Of a stretch of DNA of 64,000 nt, positions 53,489 through 64,000 are shown piece by piece; the first letter of the stretch is position 1; each line of letters opens with the position of its first letter. The notes beneath the pieces are model-generated. The model was not told where the DNA came from. It was given only the letters and a program-made list of their open reading frames with translations, and ran no database searches. This DNA is from Entoloma clypeatum (Eukaryota > Basidiomycota > Agaricomycetes > Agaricales > Entolomataceae), in assembly GCA_963565915.1 (NCBI GenBank), contig OY751491.1, forward strand, positions 1,054,001 through 1,118,000. Reading direction: 5' to 3'. Made by a program: the position numbers and the translations under genes.

Positions 53489-54298
53489 ATGGCAGAAGCT
53501 CCGGCTGTACAAACAATGGATACATCCAAGATCATCAAGGATCCTGGGATGTTCAAGGACAGATACACCTTTGACAAATGGCGGAAAGCCACCAAACTAT
53601 ACATCAGGTTCCAAAAGAGCCTCACAGACGATCAGAAGATTCTTGCGGTACTATCCCGCATGATGGAAGGGTCCGGCAGACACTGGGCCAGTAACAAGTT
53701 AGACGCTCTTACCGCTGACAACGAGAACATCACCTGGCTAGGTTTTTCCGATGATATCACCACATGATTCTCCATCGCCAACAAGTCCGTCGCTGCCAAA
53801 GCGAGACTCGAAGTCCTGAAACAAGAGAAACGCACCGTTGATGAATTCTTGGATGAATTCAAAGAACTCTTGAAGCTGTCAAACCTTGGCAAAGGAACTG
53901 GGAAATACATCCTAGAGAAGAACATCAACCGCAGAATCTCTGAACAAGTGGCTAGTGATGGCAAGACGTACACCGATTACGCAAAGGAGATCCGAAACAA
54001 GGGACGACAGATGGAAGGACATGCACTGGTCATCCGAGGTGGCGGCGACATGCGCACCGGATCGGGTACCACTTATGGTGGTCAGGGCAAAGCCATGGAG
54101 ATCGACTGTAGCGCTCCAAAGAAGAAAGATGGTTGCAAGTGTTTCAACTGTGACCAAGAAGGCCATATCGCGCGCAACTGCCGCAAGCCGAAGAAGAACT
54201 CTGGAAGGATTAGGAAGGTGTCTGAGGAAGATGCCGAGAATGATGAAACCACAATCTTAGAAGCCGACGAGAAGGATTTTCCCAAAGGGTCCGATTAA
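53489..54298 (+). pseudogene. Gypsy-B copy 3 gag
   Basis: MAEAPAVQTM as in copy 1. An 18-bp insertion near 53760 introduces TGA (DDITT-stop), and the first zinc knuckle is deleted (AMEID joins directly to CSAPKKK). The second knuckle CFNCDQEGHIARNC remains. This copy's Gag would be truncated before the nucleocapsid. Confidence 0.88.
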
Positions 54299-55546
54299 AT
54301 GACACTAAGTCGTGACCCTTATCTATTAAACGGACTTGCTTGCCTTGTATGACTGCAGACAATAGAACCTATGTCATCCCTGCCAAGCGAGCCACTGCAT
54401 CGACTAAGATTGTGAAGGGAGATAAACCTCCAAAAAGACGAGAGATCAGGCTGTTAGCTCAGCTCAAAACACGACGAGGACCAAAGGTTATCCAACCTGA
54501 GATTGACAGCGGATGTGAATGCACATGCATCCATCCCAGAATAGTACACGAACAGAACCTCCCCACACGAGGAATACTGCCCATAGCAATTCTAAATGCA
54601 GATGGATCACCAAATTGACAACAGAAAGCGAGCCAACTTGCCGAAGTCAAACTGGATTTGGGAGAACATCAGGAAACCATGGAAGCAATGGTACTGGACA
54701 TTGGAAGAATGGACATGCTCTTGGGACATGACTGGTTGGTACACCACAACCCCACAATCAATTGGACAACCGGCGTGGTAACATTTAACCGGTGCCCAAC
54801 AACATGTCGAACCAAACACTCAGATTTCAGGGTTAACCTTGATGGTCGCAAACACCGGGTTCGCATGGTTGAGGTGCACAACAAAGATGCACCCAAAAAG
54901 TCGGATCAGAAATGGAAGCCTGGAGACCCTATTTTGGAAGCTGTCACTCCCACACCACCTCCCACAACCAAACAACCCTCATATGTTGAACGATTTGCTC
55001 ATCTCTTCGAGAAGGAGAACTTTGATAAGATCCCAAAGGAGAGGGAATGGGACCATGGTATTGAACTTACACCGGAAGCACCAAAGGAACTAGGGGGAAA
55101 TACATATCCTATGACACAAAAGGAACAAGAAGAATTGGACACATTCATTGATGAGGGACTAGCAACAGGAAAGATCCACCCATCCAAATCCCCTTATGCC
55201 TCCCCTTGCTTCTTCATCAACAAGAAGGATGGCTCCAAACGATTGGTACAAGATTACCGCATGGTCAATAAATTCATGGTCAAGACAAGTTCCCACTCCC
55301 ACGCATCTGCGACCTCTTGGACATGCTGAAAGATGCAGTCTACTTCAATAAAATGGACATCATGTGGGGTTACAACAACGTCCGGATTAAGGAAGGCGAT
55401 GAATGGAAGGCCACCTTCCTCACCAGTCGAGGATTGTTTGAACCATTGGTCATGTTTTTCGGCCTTTGCAACTCCCCGGGAATGTTCTCTCGAATGATGG
55501 CTAGTCTATTCCGGGACCAGATCCGCCGACGTATCTGCGTGATCTA

Positions 55547-57120
55547 CCGTGACTCAAAAAAATGATTCAATGTTTGACACCTTTTGAATATCCATTGAAT
55601 AACTTTGGATTCGATCAGGGCCATCCATCAAAAAAACATTTATTTAATTTCAATTAGTATCCATGGAGATATGATCAGTTTAAAACAGGAACTCATTGAA
55701 TCAATTATTTGAGGGGGTATCAGAAATATCAGAATCTGATGCTCCACTGATTCTATAGCAACCAATGAGTGGCAAATAGTTGCTATAGTGATGCTATCTT
55801 TGATTGGACCTGGACTGAAGGTATTTAAGCAGTCCAAATGCTCTCAGGATATTTCAAATTCAACATGCACCCCAGCTTCTCTGCTCAGAAGGAAAACATC
55901 CTTTCTCTGGCCTCCAATGGTCATTGCACCCGCTCTATTGCATCTAGCCTGGGTATCAGTCAGCCTACTGTATCCAGAGTACTCCAAAACCTCCTTCCCA
56001 ATCACCAAACTCCCTCTGCTGGTCGTCCTTCCAAGCTTTCCACTACTGCCCAACATGCCGTGATCTGACAAATTACAACTGGAAAGACTACCAATGCTGT
56101 GGAGGCCACCAACCACATCAATGCCATCATTTCCAGCCCTGTCTCCTCACAAACCATCAGAAATCTCCTCAAAAGGAATGAGTTCAAGGCAGTAACAAAG
56201 AGAAAAAACCATATCTCAAACCAGCACATTGCAAGCAACGATTGGCTTTTGCTCTGAAGCACAAGGAGTGGACTGTGGAGGACTGGAAGAGGGTTATTTG
56301 GTCAGATGAAACAAAAATCAACAGATTTGGGTCAGATGGGAAGCAGTGGATCTGGAAAAAGAAGGGAGAGGGGTTGATTGAAAGAGAAGTTGAGGGAACA
56401 GTGAAGTTTGGAGGTGGAAATATTATGGTATGGGGCTGTATGGGATGGAATGGAGTTGGGCAACTTGCAGAGGTCAAGGGGAGGATGGATGCTGATCAGT
56501 ATGTGGCCACTTTGGAGGGTCACTTGCTGCCCAGTATAGAGGAAAGTGGAATTTCTGAGGAGGAGGTAATTTTTCAGCAGGACAATGACCCCAAGCACAT
56601 GTCCAACAAGGCCCAAACCTGGATGGAGGAGCAAGGAATTGTGGTTCTGGATTGGCCTTCACAGTCTCTGGATATCAACCCCATTGAACATCTTTGGGGT
56701 CATACCAAAAAACAGCTTCAGAAGTATCCAACACCAGCAAAGGGAGTTTGGGAACTTTGGGACAGAGTGGTGGAGGTTTGGAACAATATAGAGCCAGAGG
56801 TATGTCAGAATTTGATTGAAAGTATGCCTAGAAGATTAGAAGCAGTTATTAAAGCCAAGGGAGGCAATACCAAGTACTAGAATTCCACTTTACTATATTT
56901 CTGATACCCCCTCAAATAATTGAGACAATGAGTTCCTGTTTTAAACTGATCATATCTCCATGGATACTAATTGAAATTAAATAAATGTTTTTTGATGGAT
57001 GGCCCTGATCGAATGCTTCCTTCCATATACCAACACTTTGGTATTATTCATATCGGATCCAAAGTTATTCAATGGATATTCAAAAAGTGTCAAACATTGA
57101 ATCAATTTTTTGAGTCACTG
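55547..57120 (+). mobile_element. Tc1-type DNA transposon
   Basis: TA target duplication (55545-55546, 57121-57122). Long imperfect terminal inverted repeats: CCGTGACTCAAAA at left, CAGTGACTCAAAA on the complement at right. They extend about 175-215 bp, with a roughly 50-bp deletion in the left arm, and contain an inner inverted copy (CTCATTGAATCAATTATTTG). It encodes a DD34E transposase. A related left end is at 29116. Confidence 0.93.
55838..56880 (+). pseudogene. Tc1-type transposase (DD34E), one stop and one frameshift
   Basis: The N-terminal helix-turn-helix (TRSIASSLGISQPTVSRVLQ) is in frame 55838-56068, which ends at TGA. The same frame continues to about 56235, where a one-base shift moves into 56242-56880. 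The catalytic triad is visible: WSDETK, QQDNDPKH, and NPIEHLW with 34 residues between the second Asp and the Glu. Length would be near 340 aa, normal for Tc1. Inactive as it stands. Confidence 0.9.
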
Positions 57121-59654
57121 TACATGGATGACATCGTGGTTTGGTAAAACCAAGGAAGAACTCGCATGAAACACCAAAGAAATCCTACAGATCCTATCGG
57201 ACAATGATTTGTTCCTAAAGGAGAAGAAGTGTTTATGGGAAGTAACGAAATGTCCTATATTGGGATATGTGGTTGGTGAGGGACGTGTCAAGATGGAAAC
57301 TGAAAAGGTGGATACGATCCGAAACTGGCGAGCACCCACATCAAAAAAGGAAGTTCAGAGGTTCCTTGGATTTGCTAACTTCTATCAATGTTTTATTGAA
57401 GGGTACTCAAACATTGCGAAACCTCTCACCGTGCTCACAGGCGGTACAGCATTTACTTGGGGACCAACAGAGCAGCAAGCCTTTGAAGGTCTCATACGGG
57501 CAATTACATCAGCACCGGTCTTGGCATTACCAAAACCAGAGGGACAGTTCAGGGTTGAAACCGATGCATCGGGCTATGCCATTGGAGCGGCACTCTGTCA
57601 GAAGCAAGACGACAAATGGCATCCCATTGTGTTCTTGTCACGGACCATGTCCACAGCCGAACAGAATTACGAGATATACGACAAGGAACTCCTGGCGGTC
57701 ATGGAAGCATTAAAACATTGGAGACACTATCTGCTCAAAGCCAGGGAGCGTTTCGAAATCTTGACCGATCACAAGAACCTGGAATATTTCCGTCGTCCTC
57801 AGGACCTAAATCAACGACAGCGACGCTGGAAAATGAAGTTACAGGACTATGACTTCAAATTACGGCATGTGCCTGGCAAGACCAATGTGAAAGCGGACAT
57901 CCTGTCACGCTTACCCTGGTATGAAGCGGAACTCGAACCACAGGACAGTGACCAAATGCTCAAGGAGGGACTATTCTTGAAACAATTGGAATCAGAAGAT
58001 GTGGTACAAATGGAGATGTTCACGGAGGAACAATTCTTTGAAGGGGGTGAAACATCTGATTCCATCAAAATCGGAAATGTCACGACCATCAAAAATCCGT
58101 GGATCGCACACATCAAGGGTTCAAACCGCATGGAGACAGAAGTAGCCCAGGGTCTAAAGAAGAATCCTCATTGGTATCAACAGGAAAACAGCATCACATA
58201 TGCAGGCAAACGAGTCTATGTTCCACCAGACCCACAACTGCGTCAAGAACTGATGTTTGAATCACATGATGCACCAGTGGCTGGACATCCAGGACAATAT
58301 CGGACACATGAACTCCTCACTCATACCTACTGGTGGCCTACTATCCTGCATGATGTGAAGAAGTACATAAAGGGTTGTGACACCTGTCAACGCAACAAGA
58401 TTAACAGACAGAAACGACATGCTCCGCTACACCCCCATGCAGCACCAAGTCATCCATGGGAAGACATAGGGATTGACGTTGTGGGACCAATACCAGAGTC
58501 CGATGGAAAGAATGTGATTCTGGTCATCACAGATAGACATTCGAAGATGCTCCACCTCATTCCGACAACCGTGGAATTATCAGCTGAAGGATTAGCCAAG
58601 ATCTATCGGGATCAGATATGGAAGCTTCATGGGATCCCCAAGAAGATCATCAGCGATAGGGGACCGCAGTTCGCTGCGAAGTTCATGGAGATACTCTGCC
58701 GCATGCTAGGGATCAAGAGGAACCTGTCCACCATGTACCACCCACAGACTGATGGACAGGCCGAGCGATCACATCAGGAAACGGAAGCATTCTTACAGAA
58801 CTTTGTCAACCATTTACAGGATGATTGGGCTGAGTGGATCGCAATCGCAGAGTTCCAGTACAATGACAAAGAACACCAGGCAACAAAGCACACCCCATTC
58901 TACCTCAACTACGGTTTACATCCGTGGAAGGGAGAACTCGTGTTAGAAGATACCAATCCGGCTGCCAACAACTTCTTGAAAAAACTCAAACAGGCATGAG
59001 GAGAAGCCAATGCAGCACTGAAACAAGCACAGGATCAGATGAAGAAGACAGTTGATACACGGCGAAGTCCGTCTTGGAACTACCGCATCGGGGACAAGGT
59101 GTGGCTGGAAGGGACTGACATCAGGACTGATTGCCCCTCAAAGAAACTTGATGCACTCCGACATGGACCATTCAAAGTCCTAGAGAAGAAAGGAGCTAGC
59201 GCGTACCTTCTTGATCTTCTGAAGACTTGGAAGATGATTCACCCTGTGTTCAACGAGACCCTGTTGTCACCATATGAAACTCCGAAGTACGCCATCCAGA
59301 AAAAGAAACCAGCCCCTGATCCGATCATCGTCGAAGGACAAGAAGAGTACCATGTGTCTACAATCCTAGACTCTTGAAAGTTCTGCGGAAAGATCCAGTA
59401 CCTCATCCAGTGGGAAGGATATGGCCCAGAAGAGAACACATGGGAACCTCGAGCTAATGTTCAGAACGCTCAGGATTTGATCCGTGATTTCCATCGGCAG
59501 AACCCGTCTCGTCCACGATAAAAGATGAGTTCTCAAAACCCATGGCAGTATCGACCTCATCAGTCAACCACACACCGAGTTCCCCGCTCTAGTCTTCTCC
59601 CTGCCCAATATAGCCACCCCATTCTTCTTTTATCTCTCAACCATCCTCACCGCC

Positions 59655-60026
59655 ATGTCAAACACCATCGTTACCTCCACCTCCACCACCGACATCAACC
59701 CCGCCATCGCTGCCCTTATGAACAAAGCGCTCTCCATGAGAGACCAAATCCATGCCCTTGAAACTTCCCTCGCCGACCTCCTTCATCGCCAGATGAATAT
59801 CCGACTTCATTCATTGTCCAATCTCCCCGTCGCCCCAACTCCCAAAGAGAAACAAATTCTCGGGAATTACACCAGCACCCTCGTCATCGAAAATCGATGT
59901 ATTCGGCTGGCCATCAAAGGCCTTGAACTCGCCGTAGCCATCAATGAGGAGTTGATATATGATTGGAGCCTCAAGGAGAGTCCGAACTGGTCCGATCCCA
60001 ACAACAACAAGGGATGGGGACAGTGA
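59655..60026 (+). CDS. Gypsy-B ORF3, copy 3 (123 aa)
   Basis: MSNTIVTSTSTTDINPAIAA to NNNKGWGQ, with about eight amino-acid differences from copies 1 and 2 and no stop or frameshift. The surrounding gag-pol is broken several times, so continued openness is notable. No domain recognised. Helical. Confidence 0.58.
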   Translation: MSNTIVTSTSTTDINPAIAALMNKALSMRDQIHALETSLADLLHRQMNIRLHSLSNLPVAPTPKEKQILGNYTSTLVIENRCIRLAIKGLELAVAINEELIYDWSLKESPNWSDPNNNKGWGQ

Positions 60027-60060
60027 CTCTGTGAGGACACAGAGCTTGGAGAGGGGAACA

Positions 60061-60461
60061 TGTTACGGACTCTATGGTATGAGGACCACGTCATATCTTT
60101 TACTTATCGGCCCGACTCGGCGCCCTCTTACGAACTCACTATGTCTAATGTCTACTTTCACAACCTTTGATTCCCAGTCTGACTCACTACATTACTTTGT
60201 CATCCCCTTTAGTATACTTCGCTCCCGCGCTGACTCGCTTTCCGCAGTCAGCTTACTCATTGTACATAGCCTTCTGCAGTCGCCTGACTCATGCGCACTG
60301 CCTTCCGCAGTACTGACTCATTCGCTACCACCTATAGTCAGTACCTATATAAACCTCTTGTACTGTAGTAGATTCCTTAGATTTAGCAATCACATTGCTC
60401 TTCGCCTTTCCACTTCCTGCATACTCTGCCCGAACCTTGGAACGGTTTGTTAAGCATAACA
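60061..60461 (+). repeat. Gypsy-B copy 3 3' LTR
   Basis: 401 bp, TGTTACGG to GCATAACA, preceded by the polypurine tract GGAGAGGGGAACA. It supplies a new C-terminus and stop (60383) to the host gene read from the other side. Confidence 0.95.
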
Positions 60462-61188
60462 GTACACCCAATCGCTCTTCCAATCACAACTCGTCTCGCA
60501 GGTGCTGGCCCGACATTTCCAAGGCCATAACCGGCAACATAAGCAGTAGTCTGAGCTGCCGTCAATGCTCTCACTGCAGCGGCATTGAGAAGGGGCGGAA
60601 GATTGTGCTGGGTAATCTATTTGCCAGCTATTCAAAAATCAAGTGAGGGAGAACTCACAGACACTGCTGTAGGCAGTCTGCCATCATTGAATGGGACCAG
60701 CGTAAACGGAGTGAAGTTGCCATCATGAAGTTGGAAGTTTTGAGTCTGAGACTTGTCAATCTTGTGTGTGAAGGCGGAAGATTGAGCCATACCTGGGCGA
60801 GGGTGATTTGGATTGGAGCTAAAATGGTGATCATAGCCGCGGTAATTGCTGGGTCAAACCAGGCAGGTGCCGCAGCTTTGCATAATCAGCGCCAAAAAAA
60901 AAGAGCACTGAAACTCACTCACCTCCCGCAGAGTGAGCTAAAATAACATTTGTCTTGTACACATCTGCTCTGGCCGCGTCAGCTGCAGTGGGTGCATTGG
61001 GTGCCTGGGATGCTGTATGGATTGGTCAGGTTCGATGGATACATGAGGATTGGCAGTGCCTGACCGACTGCCACATCGACGTGTGTTTGGTAGAGCTTTG
61101 CGGCGACGACATCAGAAAGGGTAGGAGGGTCTTGAGGCTGAGCTGGAAGATTTATGCCTAGTGGCTGCAAAGGAAGCTGGATAGGCAT
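60383..61188 (-). CDS. Mug135-like host protein, 3' end replaced by LTR
   Basis: Five exons: 61065-61188, 60923-61012, 60793-60875, 60659-60745 and 60462-60616, with introns of 42-52 nt, all GT-AG and phase-consistent. MPIQLPLQPLGINLPAQPQD starts a Pro-rich N-terminus. The middle is Ala-rich helix (AADAARADVYKTNVILAHSA). The C-terminal part, FTPFTLVPFNDGRLPTAV then HNLPPLLNAAAVRALTAAQT and YVAGYGLGNVG, resembles the Mug135-like C-terminal domain of fungal proteins; that assignment is from memory of the pattern. Gypsy-B inserted after AIGC, so the frame now runs 26 codons into the LTR. The gene may be near full length or slightly truncated. Confidence 0.65.
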
Positions 61189-61557
61189 ATGGAAGATTCG
61201 TTACAGCAAAAGATCATTGCGGCACAAAGTCCAACTTATAACTATCAGGATGATGTTGTTGTTTGGCTTTCCAAAGGGACAAATAAAGATCTGGTCACAT
61301 GACCATGGAACCCGACTGCAGTAGCAAGAGGCGTTTTCTGAACAACTCAGACTCATAGGACGTGCACAGGTAAATTTCTAGGGCAAATGATTGGGAGTGG
61401 AGGTCAAAGTCTAGGCAATACTACATTAAATAACTGATACTAATATTACGAGATGTAAGACGAGATGTGAAAGATAGTAAGTCGAAGGAGTGGAGTTAGC
61501 TGTTACAGGGTTAAAGAATGTACGAAATCAAAAAACACAGTCCGGAACGTGAAGTAC
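61189..61557. other. Intergenic, 369 bp
   Basis: Lies between the start of the Mug135-like gene and the stop of the kinase-like gene, both on the minus strand. It presumably holds the promoter of the first and the terminator of the second. No distinct motif recognised. Confidence 0.5.
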
Positions 61558-62785
61558 TTATTCATACAATTCTACGTATTCAAGGGCGGTCACCACCTCA
61601 GCCATCTCAGGACGAGCGGCAGGATCGAGAGCCCAGCACCCCTGAATAAGGTCCCACAAATTATCACTGATGATTTCAATCGAGGGCTTTGGAAGGCGAA
61701 GGTGTCCATGGCGAACGATCTCCACGATCGCATGTTCGAGCCTGTCGAATCTCCCATGAAATGGCGGGTTGCCCGTGAAAGTCTTGAGGGGGGGGGAAGG
61801 CTAAATAGTAAACAGAATTCTTCGGGAAAGCGAACGAGGCTCACAGAATAGATGCTTGACCCCATGGCATACACGTCAGTAGGCTTTGTCGGAAAATTTA
61901 ACCCATCGGTCCCAGGATAAATGTACTCTCGTGACTGGTACACGAACGACTCCTGAATAGGAATCGTCGCATGCGCGAGAACCAACGTGCATGCCTTGGT
62001 GTAGACCGAAATATCGGTCAAGGTGGCTTCCTCATGATCGGTAATGAGGATGTTGCCCTTCCATAGTGGTGAGGAATACAAGAGACACATCATGCATGAG
62101 ATACACACTGGATATACGTTGCCGTGCACCTTATGGTGACGATGGAGATGCTCGAGGGCTGTTGCAGCCTGTATGACCTTCCATATCCGAAACCAAGTCA
62201 GAGCCAGAAAAAGTAGCGGAGCGTACACATACCCAAGACAGACGAGTGGCATACGAACGGTGTTGACCATAGCTAACGATATCTCCGTTCTCGTATAGGG
62301 GGGTAACCAGGGCTAGCATCGACTGCCCAACATGACCAAAAATTTCAGCGACGTCGAGGATTTCAAACCAGGAGATATATCTATGCCTAAAGGCTGCCGG
62401 GTTCGCCGCGCGTTCACTCAGAAGAGCAGTCAGCATCTAGAAAGGCGTGAATGAGGGGGCCAGAGTCTAGAGGGGCATATACATACGTTCCTGAAGCCCG
62501 CTCGCTGGGCAGGGGAGTTGAGTCGTCTAATCTTGACGAGTCGCTACAGATACAATGAGTAGTTGTCGAGCTGCAAAAGAGGCCGGACTCACACCAGCAG
62601 GGAGGCCCTGTATACCACCAGGTATCTCGTGAATAGAACAGTAGACACCTCTGTAGCGACATGGAAGTTGAATGTGCAATGGCACAAGCTCAAGGGAAGG
62701 TACAAGCTAGGACCGCAGAAAGACGTCAACGGGTAGGAATGATGCTTCGAAGGAAAGGCGACCGTACAGGATTGGCAGATGCCAT
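61558..62785 (-). CDS. TKL-type protein kinase-like gene, probable pseudokinase
   Basis: Seven exons: 62768-62785, 62593-62706, 62487-62543, 62233-62436, 62109-62177, 61845-62057 and 61558-61782. They give 299 aa, every intron is phase 0 and 49-62 nt long, and the agreement of all phases supports the model. The beta3 Lys is in RLVKIRRL, and the hinge follows ENGDIVSY. The catalytic loop is VHGNVYPGNILI, with Asn for the catalytic Asp of HRD. The metal loop is TDIS instead of DFG. DVYAMG (alpha-F) and CWALDPAARPEMAEV are typical of fungal tyrosine-kinase-like domains. The protein is a bare kinase fold without obvious extra domains. A TATAAAAG box lies 68 bp upstream (62853-62860). No catalytic activity is predicted. 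Confidence 0.8.
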
Positions 62786-62852
62786 TGCTACTTATTTTTG
62801 GTGTAGGGTGGGAGGGAAGAGGTGGGTGTTGCTGAGACTTGCGGCAACATAC

Positions 62853-62860
62853 CTTTTATA
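62853..62860 (-). promoter_or_regulatory. TATA box of the kinase-like gene
   Basis: TATAAAAG on the minus strand, 68 bp before the predicted ATG at 62785. Good consensus and position. Confidence 0.55.
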
Positions 62861-64000
62861 CTCCTGGTGCGATCACTATTTGACCCGAAGTCAAAGACTG
62901 TCCTCGTGCCCTGCAATCTGACGATCGATCGATTTAACCGGCAGCGCGCGTATACCCCACGCCGAGACGAACGGGAACAGGGCCCTCAAGGATCCGAGTC
63001 TAATGCAAAAAAATATTGGCTTTGTGATCGTCGTAGATATCCTGAAACGAAGCAAAATTTTTGACAGAAGTCCTGGAGACCATCATATGACTCACGAAGA
63101 ACTGGCGTCGCCGCCGCCGAGGCGCAGAAAGATTAACACCGGAATGTTCCTTTTTCGCAAGCGCTGCTAAACGACTTACAACATATGCGGAATCTTGACT
63201 TTGTGGATATATGTATGGGGAGTTTTTTAACTCGAGATGAGGCTTTCGGCGAACGCGCGCCTCCGTCAGGGACTTTGGGAGTAGCATCAGCCATCAGGAA
63301 GATAAGCAGTAAGGAGAGTTAACCGAAGACAGGAACATCGGATAAAAGTCCCGTCTGGATTCCTAGATCTCGAACTTTCGCCGTCGTCATGTCCCTGATC
63401 GCAATGTATTGACGGTTTCTGCCAAGCATCGAGATCGCCTGTGCGAGCCAGAGTTCGAGAAACAGCAATGACACCATCCGCAGTAAGTTGGACTCGTTCA
63501 ACCGCCATTCCGGACATAAAAATTGAAAATGGTGCCATCCCTTTTCTTCGACATTGCCTGACGTTCGATCTAAGATAGAGGAGGGGAGGAGGAAGTATCC
63601 TTGATCTTCACATCGCCTGGTTAATCACATGAAGGGCTTCACAACACATTCCGGAGATGAACAACATAATGGGATGATCTTCCATTCCTCGGTTCAACCT
63701 GCGGCCGCGCAATATCGAGATCGCCAATCTATATCGTAAATCCGCTTTTTGAGGCTGCCGTTAGGTATTCACGATGAAGGGGCTGGGCCTAGCTGAGGAG
63801 AATTAGTAGGCAAGGGCCAAAGCATTCTGTGAATATCACGGACGTTGTGTTGCAGGCCCGACGACAGACAGATACAGCAGCCGCCATGGCGTCCGAATAC
63901 ACCAAATTTTCTGGGGTAGTTGTTTCAAATTCATCGACAATAAAAAAAAGGTCCTGAAGCCAGACCATATTCAGATACATCTTTGTTGATCTGCCGGAGT
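62861..64000. other. Host sequence without a firm gene
   Basis: Short minus-strand frames occur at 63287-63538 (starts MAPFSIFMSGMAVERVQLTA) and 63789-63980 (VDEFETTTPENLVYSDAMAA). Their composition is protein-like, but I could not join them by splice sites, and a gene may extend past the window end. No transposon sequence recognised here. Confidence 0.35.

Larger units (their letters stand above)
54340..59521 (+). pseudogene. Gypsy-B copy 3 pol, interrupted
   Basis: Protease frame 54340-54618 (IDSGCECTC). 54658-55329 carries the end of the protease (LLGHDWLVHHNPT) and the RT start. 55317 to about 55546 is RT up to VIY, where the Tc1-type element enters; MDD resumes at 57123. RNase H, integrase and linker run from 57209 to 58999, then TGA where copy 2 has CGA. 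59039-59377 is followed by another CGA-to-TGA change, then the chromodomain to 59521. Confidence 0.9.
52515..60461 (+). mobile_element. Gypsy-B copy 3, inverted relative to copy 2
   Basis: 5'-truncated LTR (52515-52697) and complete 3' LTR (60061-60461), with leader ORF, gag, pol and ORF3 between. It is interrupted at 55547-57120 by a Tc1-type element. The right end cuts a host gene at 60462. No target duplication can be tested because the left end is lost at the junction with copy 2. Confidence 0.94.

Noticed and set aside
62414..62662. 82-aa ORF MSLQRCLLFYSR as a separate gene
   Set aside because: It reads through two introns of the kinase-like gene in the wrong frame; the phase-consistent exon model explains the region.

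Overview
The window reads as chromosomal DNA of a filamentous fungus, most likely an Agaricomycete-type basidiomycete. The two host genes at the right end have 42-62 nt GT-AG introns. The rest is dominated by LTR retrotransposons (copia, and chromodomain-bearing Ty3/gypsy), a Tad-like LINE and Tc1-type DNA transposons. I cannot name the species. There is no rRNA, tRNA gene, CRISPR array or bacterial-style operon. Family names used here (Copia-1/2/3, Gypsy-A/B) are my own labels.

Layout. 2-5799: a complete, apparently intact copia element (Copia-1a, minus strand) with identical-looking LTRs and a 5-bp target duplication. 5800-7865: short gene debris, a 3' remnant of Gypsy-A and a 416-bp near-palindromic element. 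7866-20307: Gypsy-B copy 1 (minus), split in one LTR by a decayed Copia-1b (14176-19995). 20308-31755: a gene-poor tract of minisatellite-like repeats, hairpin repeats, small inverted-repeat elements, a few hypothetical ORFs and a 5'-truncated Copia-3. 31761-47377: Gypsy-A, whose pol gene is interrupted by Copia-2 (36856-45207), which is itself interrupted in gag by a LINE (37484-40754). Each of these three insertions has matching target duplications. 46739 to about 49563 is a near-identical duplicate of 6046 to about 8870, at a constant offset of 40,693. 48559-52514 (minus) and 52515-60461 (plus) are Gypsy-B copies 2 and 3 joined as an inverted pair; copy 3 is split at its RT YMDD codons by a Tc1-type transposon (55547-57120). 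60462-64000: host sequence, with a Mug135-like gene cut at its 3' end by Gypsy-B and a seven-exon kinase-like gene with degenerate catalytic motifs.

Main biology. (1) Gypsy-A carries, between pol and its 3' LTR, an antisense gene whose 50-nt intron must be removed to assemble a complete Gal4-type Zn(II)2Cys6 cluster. (2) Gypsy-A and Gypsy-B are unrelated in LTR sequence, yet both show Tf1-type self-priming architecture: a TATA box, about 33 nt later an 11-nt start sequence, and an exactly complementary 11-nt primer site 2 nt after the LTR. (3) Gypsy-A gag and pol are joined at an A AAA AAA TAG -1 frameshift site. (4) The copia elements use the anticodon-stem-loop (half-tRNA) initiator-Met primer site. 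(5) Decay is largely CGA to TGA, as expected for deamination of methylated CpG; Copia-1a escapes this and may still be active.
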